Of a stretch of 64,000 nt of DNA, positions 55,611 through 64,000 are shown in pieces. The position numbers were made by a program, and so were the translations under genes. Below the pieces are notes generated by a model. It made no database searches. It saw only the letters and a program-made list of their open reading frames with translations, and had not been told where the DNA came from. This DNA comes from Herpetospermum pedunculosum (taxonomy: Eukaryota > Streptophyta > Magnoliopsida > Cucurbitales > Cucurbitaceae): positions 9,612,501 to 9,676,500 of the forward strand of contig CM051527.1 of assembly GCA_028017165.1 (NCBI GenBank). Direction: 5' to 3'. Numbering within the stretch: the first letter of the stretch is position 1; each line of letters opens with the position of its first letter.

Positions 55611-56980
55611 TATTTGGTGTATCAATTATACAATTGATATACTTATATTTGGTGTATCAGTTGTACGACTGATTTACTTTATATTTGGTGTATCAATGAC
55701 AACTGATTTACCTTATATTATATTTAGTGTATCAGTTATATAATTGATTTACCTTATATTTGGTGTATCCATGGCAACAGATTTACCTTATATTTAGTGT
55801 ATCAGTTATATAACTGATTTACCTTCTATTTGATAACCTTTATATTTGGTATATAGTTATAAAACTGATTTAGTTTGTATTTTGTGTATTGTACAAGTGA
55901 TTTACCTCGTATTTGGTAACCCTTATATTTGGTGTATCAGTTATAAAATTGATTTACCTTTTGGTGTATCCGTTGTACAACTGATTTACCTTATATTTGG
56001 TGTATTAATTGTACATCTGATTTATCTTATATATGGTGTATCAGTTATACGATTGATTTACCTTCTATTCGGTGTATCAGTTATAGAACTTATTTACCTT
56101 TTATTCGGTGTATCAGTTATACAACTTATTTACTTTCTATTTAGTGTATCAGTGACACCTGATATACCTTATATTTGGTGTATCAGTTGTACACTTGATT
56201 TACCTTACATTTGGTATATTAGTGACACATGATGACACATGATATACCTTATATTTGGTGTATCTGTTGTACAACTGATTTACCTTAGATTTGGTGTATC
56301 AGTTGTCCAACTGATTTACCTAATATTTTTGGTGTATCAGTTGTACATCTTATTTACCTTTATTGGGTGTATCAGTTATATAACTTATTTATCTTCTATT
56401 TGGTGTATCAGTGACACTTGATAGATCTTATATTTAGTGTATCAGTTGTACACAACTGATTTATCTTATATTTGGTATATCAGTTCTAAACTGATTTACC
56501 TTACATTTGGTGTATCAGTGACACATGATATACCATATATTTGGTGTATTAGTTGTATAACTGATTTACCTTAGATTTGGTATATCAATTGTACAACTAA
56601 TTTACCTTATATTTGGTGTATCAGTTGTACATCTGATTTACCTTTTATTCGGTGTATCAAATATACAACTGATTTACCTTATATTCGGTGTATCAGTGAC
56701 ACTTGATATACCTTATATTTGGTGTATCAGTTGTACAACTGATTTACTTTTTATTTGGTGTATCAGTTTTACATCGGATTTACCTTTTATTGGGTGTATC
56801 AGTTATACAACTGATTTACTTTCTATTCGGTGTATTAGTGACACTTGATATGCCTTATATTTAGTGTATCAATTGTACAACTAATTTACCTTATATTTGG
56901 TGTATCAATTGTACAACTGATAAACCCTAAATTTGGTGTATCAGTTATACAACTGATTCACCTTATATTGGTTGTATAAA
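55611..56980. repeat. 36-bp palindromic minisatellite, roughly 38 units
   Basis: The consensus unit joins TTATATTTGGTGTAT with CAGTTGTACAACTG and ATTTACC. The 14-bp core is a perfect palindrome. Variants include CAGTTATATAACTG (also perfect) and a non-palindromic version with CAGTGACAC...TGATA that returns every few units. Since 36 is a multiple of three, false ORFs of up to 128 codons arise. Confidence 0.92.
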
Positions 56981-57361
56981 TTAAGTGGAAAGTTAGGTAG
57001 TTTATCATCCAAATAATCAAGAGCTACTGATAGATATCATGTTGTAATCTAAATTATCAAGATGATGTAATAAGTGAAAAGGGAAATAATATAGGAAGAA
57101 AAACAAACAGTAATGAGACTTCGCCTTCATTAATTTTTTAGACAAATAATAAAGAGGAATTATAGTAAAAGTCATTATTTTCACCTTATATTTCATAAAT
57201 GTCACTAAGTTTCAAATATTACGGCTTTAGCACGGCTCAAATTTTGTTTTTTTTTTAAAAAAAATCGGATTTGCCCTCTTATTTTCGAAAATCATAACAA
57301 AATAATTATAAAAAAAATATATATATTTTATATTTCATAAATAAGTTATCATTTATTATAG

Positions 57362-57685
57362 GGTTGGTTGCACAAATAGCAATCATGTCCAAAATAATTT
57401 CAAATTTAGCAAAATTTAAAACATTTTGCAAATATGGCAAAACAATCAGTGACAATCACTAATAGAAGTTATCGTTGATATATGACTATCACTGATAGAC
57501 ATCAGTGATAGACTATTATCACTGATAGACTAAAATTCTATAAAAAAAACTGAGGTAATAGACTATTATCAGCGATATACCATATTATCAGTGATAGAAA
57601 TTGCCATAGCTGTAAATTTTTTTAAAAAATGCTATATTATTAATTATTTTATTCTAAATTGACATTTGTTACAATTTTCCTTTAT
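57362..57685 (-). repeat. CTATCA(G/C)TGATAG repeat element, copy 2
   Basis: Inverted relative to 38700-39055: it runs from GGTTGGTTGCACAAAT through the TGATAGACTAT core to TTGACATTTGTTACAATTTTCC. It is non-coding. Confidence 0.8.
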
Positions 57686-60346
57686 TATATATCCTTGTGT
57701 ATAACTCATAAATAATCTTCATTAATTTTACTAAATATCATTTTAAGTTTTTCTTATTTGTATTATCAAGAATTTGGAAAATATTTTTCTAAAAAATATT
57801 AAATACTCATTCTATTTTGGAAATTATTAGCTTGTACGTTTCTTTTTTAAAAGACAAAAAAATCTCTCTCAAGTTCATCACAAAATATATGAACCTTAAT
57901 TCCTATTTTTTTTTTTTTTTATCTTTCATACCAATTGTCCAACTCAACTAAGTAAGTTTTTTAAGTTTTCAATTTTTTTTTTACATTTTTCAAAACATAA
58001 TGAGTATTTTACAATCAACATTATATATTGATACCTATTATAGATGCATTATTGACAAACGAATATTTTTTTATTATATATACCCTAATATAATTTTTAA
58101 TTGATACCTATTTTACAATCAACATTATATAATTGATACCTATTATACATGCATTATTTAACATATACCTGAATATAATGTATAATGATGATGTACTTGA
58201 TAAATAAAAGTGTATTTTCAATCCTGCAATACTTAATATATACCTGAATATATCGTATAATCGTTAACTAATTATAACACACAATTTTATTTTTTGGCAT
58301 CTTCATTACCTAATATATACCTGAATATAATGTTTAATAGTTTCCAAATTAAAAAAAAAAAAAAAAAAAGAGTAAAACATACTATAATATCATTGAAACA
58401 TAATTCATTAATTTTATACCTTAATGAGCTAATCCTATAAAATTAATACCAATTATGAATAATAATACTCTAAAGAAATTAGCCTAATTACCAATTATGA
58501 ATAATAATACTATAAAGAAATTAGCATAATTAATGTAGTATCCATTAATGTTTTCAATTAATGTTTCAATCAATTCGGTTTTATTTTGAGATTTTTTTTC
58601 AAACAAAAATTTCTTAATCAATATTTTATTTCCAAATATTGTAAAATAAATTAATTGTATATAAAATAAAATATAGGGTTTGGACATTTAAGTAATTCAA
58701 CCATATGAAATCTCTAAATCAACTTGGCTCATGACAAAGTCGTAATATTTGAAACTTGGTTACATTTGTGTAATTAAGGTCTCTAAAATGACTATATATG
58801 TAAACAACCCAATAGTAAATTAAAACAAGAGTGATACAACCAAAAAAATGTGAAGAACAAACAATAATCAAGCTTCACCTTCGTTTAAAACAAGAGTGAA
58901 TCTAAAGTAGAGGTAATTTCAAAGAATTATTACCTTTTGTAGTACTTGGTGAGTAGAACGCAACAACAAGAGTAAATCAATTGACGTTGAAGGGAGAGAA
59001 AAATCGCAATGATTAGAGAAATCGTAAAGGTTTCAAAAAGTTACTTCTAGATTTAACACATGATTATACAAGTTGATTACTTTGAGGGAGAGAGTATTTT
59101 TTACATTTCCACTATAAACGAGCTTCAATTTTTTCATTTGGGTTGAGCTTAAATATTTTGAATGTAAAAAGAATGGAAAAATATCAGCAGATGTGTATCA
59201 ACATGCAATCATTTAGGTTAGTGATTAACATGTGATTACTTTAAAGTGTTAGGGGAGGGTATTTTCGACTTTTCAACTTTTAGGTTAATTATTAACACGC
59301 GATTAACACACGATTACTCTAATTTTTTTGCTATATATGCAAAGACGAAACATAGTTGCTATAAATGCAATTAGGCTAATTGTTTTTTCTATTTTTGCAT
59401 CTCCCCATATAAAAAGGAGTTTCTTTGAGCCAAAAGTTTGTTCCCTTTGTGTTGTGCAACCTTTTGTGGAATTATTCAAGGTTGGTTGGTCTTCAAAATT
59501 GTGGAGTGTTTCCCACTTTGGATTGGAATAATCAATAGTCCAACACCTTTGTCTTTCACCAAACAAAAGGTAACTTGTTATTGACTTGGTTTTCTAAACC
59601 TTTAAGCATATTGATTGTGCAACGCAAAATTGAAATTCGGTACACACAAGATTCAAATTCAGTAGATTACTTGAGAATCTTTCTCTTAGTGGATTACCTA
59701 CGCTCTAAACCTATTTGTCGTGTATATCAACTAAACTATCTTAAATGTGTTAGATATGTTAAACATAAGGAAATTTAGACTTGTGAAAAGGTTTACGAAG
59801 AAAATGAGCTAATGAAAACTTATGCTTTTGAAAAAACTTGATGAAAACTTATGCTTTTGAAAAAACTTACAAGTTAAGACATTTGATACTAAGTGAGTAA
59901 AGATAAGCTCTAATTTTCACCATCAAGGTGATTTTAAAGAAAAAATCAAGAAATATTGCATGCTAAAATTACATTACCATACTTGTGCAATCAAGTCATA
60001 AAATCTATTCAGGCATATTCCGAAGACACAAAAACTTTCTATCCTAATCAAAGCAAACTAAACAAGTGAAACTAAACTAAACTATGAACATAAGCAAAAA
60101 TAAAAATATTGAAAAATGAAAATATGGAGTAGAAACAGGGTAAGGGAGAACGATACTCCCATAATTTTAGATGAGGTGTCTTCTTCGGACTGGAAATGTT
60201 GATGGTTATGAAGACAGATTGGTGAAAAATATGGGAAGACTGGATCTAAACTTGGAGCAACTGCATCAAAGAACTTTCATATAACTTCATTTTCCTCTTT
60301 GGCATAGGCATAATAGGCCATATTCTTCTCGTATCATACGCTTCCA
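57686..60346. other. AT-rich DNA, mostly featureless
   Basis: There are short repeats of ATATACCTGAATATAATG at about 58165-58335 and a duplicated CCAATTATGAATAATAATACT segment (about 58450 and 58491). No coding region with a recognisable domain; open frames here are short and unsupported. Confidence 0.5.
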
Positions 60347-60790
60347 TTAAGTATGAGTGAATTTAGGCAAACTGGAAAAAGTACATGGTGCAGCTGAACG
60401 TGTGGTATTTGGTGGTTGATGTGTGGCCACAAAGGAATAAAGTCTTTTTGGTTGCGAAATGTGCGATGTTGATGCTTTCTCGGTCTCTTGGTCGTTGAAA
60501 AACTGCAATTTCTTGACGAGATACCCATCAATAGTTGGCTTTGGCAAGCTTGTCACCTCAACTTGTCGAGGCTTAAGTCCAGTCTTTTGGAAAAGTCGGG
60601 TGATAAGGGAGCCAAAGAATAGCTTTCCAGTCTTCTTTCTTTCACATGATATCAACTTATCTCTTAGTAAACTCCCAATGTTGAGATTAAGCCCTTTGTG
60701 TGTGTTGTACAGGAGCATCACATGTTCCAAGGAGATAGTTGTGTCATGGGTAGTTGGTATCAACCGATTTTTGATGAAATACAACCACAA
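60347..60790 (-). pseudogene. Fragment of a plant transposon-protein domain (Transposase_32-like)
   Basis: A 147-codon minus-strand frame contains WLYFIKNRLIPTTHDTTISL, HVMLLY, NIGSLLRDKLISC and GKLFFGSLITRLFQKTG. This pattern fits the putative plant transposon protein domain often found as an extra ORF near gypsy-type elements and in retroelement-derived gene models. Upstream coding is absent and no LTRs were found. The match is from memory of the family, so moderate confidence. Confidence 0.6.
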
Positions 60791-61008
60791 GGCTGGTTCA
60801 GCCTTAAATATTACATGGAATCAGAGTCTTAATTCCCGTTGGGGATACTTTTCACTTCGCTCCCTTGCGTGCTATCAATCGGAGGGCTTCTTTAAACTGT
60901 CCTTCAGTTGGATGATTGATTGCTTCGCTCCCTCTTGGGTTATTGCGAGTTGGGAGCTTGGAAAGGCGGTTGATATCCACCGCCAAAAAGCTCACTGTTT
61001 TGTTTCTT
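60791..61008. other. Short spacer before the copia LTR
   Basis: Unassigned sequence with CTTCGCTCCCT repeated at about 60856 and 60931. Confidence 0.4.
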
Positions 61009-61360
61009 GTTAAATGAATAATTTGTAACCTTCAATAACTAGTCCTTTGAGTTATTGATTGTAACTCTTTTGAATATGTAAGGGATCTAGCAATATAAAA
61101 GGTCATGTAACTTCCTAGGGAGTTAATTCTAGAAATCTCTAAAGTCTCCTAGCAATATGAAAGGTTATGTAACTTACTAGAGAGTTAATTCTAGGAATCT
61201 CTAGAGTCTCATTTTAACACCTATAAATAGAGGTGTTCTCCACCATTTGTAAGCAATCTCCAATTGAGCAAAGTTCCATAGCACTCAATACAAGAAAATT
61301 CTCCATATTCTCTCTTCATTCTATATTTTGTCTCAATTTTTTCTTTCATTGCTTCCAACA
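61009..61360 (+). repeat. 5' LTR of the copia element
   Basis: It runs TGTTAAATGAATAA to CTTCCAACA, about 352 bp. A TATA box CTATAAATAG (about 61220-61229) and a 62-bp tandem duplication (61089-61150 and 61151-61212) are inside. The end is firm because the primer site follows; the start is inferred. Confidence 0.7.
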
Positions 61361-61363
61361 ATT

Positions 61364-61375
61364 TGGTATCGAAGC
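61364..61375 (+). other. Primer binding site, mutated Met-tRNA type
   Basis: TGGTATCGAAGC, a near match to TGGTATCAGAGC, 3 nt after the LTR. Confidence 0.8.
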
Positions 61376-61384
61376 TATCCTAAA

Positions 61385-63640
61385 ATGAACACCAATTGTG
61401 TTCCAAACTTGGTTTCAATCCTAACAAACCAAGTTCCGGTTTTTTTATGGAGAGCATTATGAATACTGGCAAAGTCAGATGGAGACCATTTTTATTTCTC
61501 AAGGGAAATCATTGAAGAAGATTATGAAGTACCTGCTGTAGAAGAAGATGAAGCCACTTCCGAGCGGCCAGCAGATCAAGAGAAGGAATTTAAGAAGAAC
61601 AAAAAGCGAAATGCTTTAGCGCTTCGTCTCATTCAACAAGGTGTTAGTAAGTCAATTTTCCCTCGAAGTTTTGGTATTAAAAAAGCTAAAGATGCTTGGG
61701 AGATTTTGCAGAAAGAATTTAAAGGAACTGAAAAAATTATTTCCATCAAGTTGCAATCCTTGTGGAGAGATTTTGAAAACTTGGCAATGAAGGAAAGTGA
61801 AAACATTCGAGAATATTTTTCTCGAGTTTCACAGATAATCAACCAGATGAAGTGTTATGGTGAAACAATTATAGAAAAGAGAATCAATGAAAAAGTTCTT
61901 GGGATTCTTCCTCCAAAATTCAATCATGTTGCTGCTGCCATAGAAGAATCCAAAGATGTGTGTTGACATTTTTTTTGAACTAATGGGTTCACTTCAAGCT
62001 CACGAAGAAAGGGTGAACAAGTCTCCAAGTCAATCAGTGGAGCAAGCTTTTCATATCAGGCTCGATTTTGCAGAAAAGAAGACTTTCAAGTCCAACTCCA
62101 AAACACGATGGAATCCAACACAAAAGAAAGAACAGGGTCAAAGAGTCAAGGGGAAATGACAAAGCAAATCTGGTAATTCCGACTCTCACTGCATTATTTG
62201 CAAAAAGTCAAATCATGAGTCTAAAGATTGTTACTTTAGATGCACTAAATGTCGGATTCCAAATCATTCCAAAAACAATTGTTGGTTTCAAAATAAAAAG
62301 GAAAAAGATGAAGCAAATTTTACAAAAGAAGATGAAGAGGGGAAATTATTTTGTTGCACAATTGACCAAAGTCAATCTCAAAGTAAATGATACTTGGATA
62401 GTGGTTGCAGTAATCATATGACAGGAAATAAAGAACTATTTGTCAAGATTGATCGCAGTTTTAGCTCTCAAGTGAAGCTTGGCGATGGCAAGATGCAGAA
62501 AGCAAAAGGAAAGGGTGCCATTGTTGTAGACACCAAGAAAGGAGATACGAGGCATATTTCAGATGTTCTTTATGTTCCTGGCATAACTCAAATTTTATTG
62601 AGTGTAGGTCAATTGCTCCAAAATGGATATGCAGATAACTTTGATGATGACAAATGCATTATTCTAGACAAGAAAAATGACCAGATAGTTGCAAAGGTTA
62701 ATATGTCAGTAACCAAAGTTCTCCCGCTTCTTATGCCATTAGAAGAGAATTTTTCTCTCAAAAGCAAAAGTCCAGATATTTCTCACTTGTGGCCTTTAAG
62801 GTATGATCATCTTTTCAGCAAAATTCTTCGTACTTTAAAATAGAAAAATATGGTGATTGGACTTCCAAATATTGAAGATGATGGAAAAATATGTGAAGGT
62901 TGCATTTATGGGAAAATCCATAGACTTCATTTCCCTAAAAATTCATGGAGGGCTAAATCTCCATTAGAGTTGGTACATTCGGATATATGTGGTCCACAAG
63001 AACTTCATCACTCACTAACAAGAGATATTACATATTATTCGTTGATGATTTTACCCGAATGATGTGGATTTATTTTCTTAATGAAAAATCAGAAGCTTTT
63101 GCTAGTTTTCTTTAGTTCAAGGCTCTTGCAGAAAATCAAAGTGGCAAAAAAATCAAGACATTGAGAATGGATCGTGGAGGTGAGTTCATTTATAAAACCA
63201 TTCATGGACTATTGCAAGGAGAATGGCATAATGAGACAACTCACGGTTCGACATAGCCCTCAGCAAAATAGCGTTGCTGAAAGAAAGAATTGGACCATTG
63301 TGGAAATGGCAAGGAGCATGTTGAATGTCAAAGATCTTCCAAATAATTTGTGGGCAGAAGTTGTTAATACAGTTGTTTATATCCTCAATCGATGTCCTAC
63401 TAAAGAAGTCAAAGACAAAACTCCCTTCGAAGCATGGAATAAGAAGAAACCATTTATTGACCACTTGAAAGTTTTTGGTTGTCCAACTTATTCTCTTGTT
63501 CCTTCACGGGAAAGAGAGAAGTTTGATAAAAAAGGAGTTGTATACTTATTCATCGGATATAGTGATGAATCAAAATGATACCGACTTCTAAATCCAAAGA
63601 CGGAGAAATTATTGATATCAAAGAGACGTAATATTCGATA
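61385..63640 (+). pseudogene. Copia gag-pol (gag, protease, integrase), frameshifted
   Basis: The gag begins MNTNCVPNL and shifts frame at a T run near 61440 before YGEHYEYWQSQMETIFISQG. The gag domain runs on at 61610-61966 (KDAWEILQKEFKG, ENIREYFSRVSQIINQMK). A CCHC knuckle CIICKKSNHESKDC lies near 62190-62235, and protease LDSGCSNHMTGN near 62395-62430. The GAG-pre-integrase part has CEGCIYGKIHRLHF. In the integrase, HSDICGP (about 62978-62998) and PQQNSVAERKN (about 63260-63290) are readable, but the middle Asp block is frameshifted. The C-terminal HLKVFGC...GY block ends near 63575. Several stops make it inactive. Confidence 0.85.
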
Positions 63641-63652
63641 AAATGGCCACAT

Positions 63653-64000
63653 TGTTGGGTTTAATGTCCTTAAACTCGTGGTTTGTAAATATACTATTTA
63701 GAATAATCAGTTATTAGTTTTATTCGGTAAATGCGTTTACCGGAATAAAGTGAAACGTGTTTTGAATTAATCTATACCAACACACAAAACCCTTGACTAT
63801 GCCAAATACTGGAGCTTCATGTATGACATGATTGTGGATCAAACTCTAGCATTTATAGTAAAAAACGGTCTATAGTATATGGATTATGCTAGGTACCTAT
63901 TCTTGGTAACACTATTGAATCCGGCCTGCTCTGTGTTACACAGAACGATGTGATCTGAATCGTTTCACATCGAGATGTGCGGGCGGGGGCGTTCTACGCG
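63653..64000 (+). repeat. LTR of the A/B family, truncated by the window end
   Basis: It starts TGTTGGGTTTAATGTCC and follows the minus-strand sequence of LTR A closely (GTTTGTAAAT, GTTATTAGTTTTATTC, GAATAAAGTGAAACGTG, GACATGATTGTGGATC, CGTTTCACAT). The left flank is CACAT. Its remainder lies outside. Confidence 0.85.

Larger units (their letters stand above)
61009..63652 (+). mobile_element. Ty1/copia element, 3' part cut off by an LTR insertion
   Basis: A 5' LTR, a primer site and gag-pol through the integrase C-terminus are present. Coding is cut at about 63652, where an LTR of the A/B family begins. RT and RNase H would lie beyond the window. It resembles Tork-lineage elements by gag and integrase motifs (inference). 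Confidence 0.8.

Noticed and set aside
55846..56421. 128- and 60-codon frames with a repeated hydrophobic peptide
   Set aside because: The 36-bp tandem repeat is a multiple of three, so frames stay open by arithmetic; there is no gene context.
55611..56980. Regularly spaced palindromic repeats resembling a CRISPR array
   Set aside because: Units are contiguous with no unique spacers, in plant DNA with no cas genes.
60459..61013. 184-codon plus-strand frame
   Set aside because: Antisense to the transposon-protein-domain fragment, which has the recognisable motifs.
1..64000. Integrated pararetrovirus, rRNA or organelle DNA
   Set aside because: No movement-protein or coat-type motifs, no rRNA-like stretches and no plastid or mitochondrial genes were recognised.

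Overview
The window is plant nuclear DNA, almost certainly from a eudicot. A cucurbit is my guess, from the general look of the repeats, and is not proven. There is no bacterial-style gene organisation. One ordinary host gene is visible: a short arabinogalactan-peptide gene of the AGP23 type on the minus strand at 37885-38070, with a TATA box at 38201-38208. Nearly everything else is transposable elements, many nested inside one another.

Layout. (1) 1-10521: a LINE whose ORF2 (reverse transcriptase, zf-RVT, RNase H) is split by a 7.28-kb non-autonomous Ty3/gypsy element at 1376-8654, with a perfect 5-bp target duplication. (2) 10537-12095: a SINE and two LTR fragments in opposite orientations. 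(3) 12910-32570: a CACTA (En/Spm) transposon on the minus strand. Its tnpA-like and tnp2-like genes are each split by an LTR insertion. LTR A (15168-19104) carries a chimeric inverted LTR pair (16302-18456). LTR B (22845-29891) contains LTR C (24627-29880), which contains LTR D (26420-29866). Most steps are dated in order by target-site duplications. (4) 32571-36225: a decayed copia element next to the CACTA right end. (5) 36590-37150: a fossil second tnp2. (6) The AGP gene. (7) 38700-45575: SINEs, an inverted-copy repeat and a foldback element whose left arm holds a decayed copia element. (8) 45978-51235: a young, almost intact copia element (minus strand, 211-bp LTRs differing at one site, a single in-frame stop). 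(9) 51241-54790: a nest of PIF/Harbinger-like MITEs. (10) 55611-56980: a 36-bp palindromic minisatellite. (11) 57362-64000: AT-rich DNA, a plant-transposon-domain fragment, and a copia element cut by another LTR at 63653.

The only cooperating gene sets are within elements (gag/protease/integrase/RT/RNase H, and tnp2/tnpA of CACTA), and most are broken. Many of the premature stops I could place replace a conserved tryptophan codon (TGG to TGA or TAG), as expected from C-to-T decay of methylated, silenced DNA. The most unusual structures are hairpin-forming tandem repeats. LTR D has units whose stem bases change in a compensatory way. A family of gypsy LTRs carries GCGTCGAGACGC palindromes. A 36-bp array has a palindrome in most units. 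A gypsy gag-protease ORF holds a second, catalytically dead copy of its protease.
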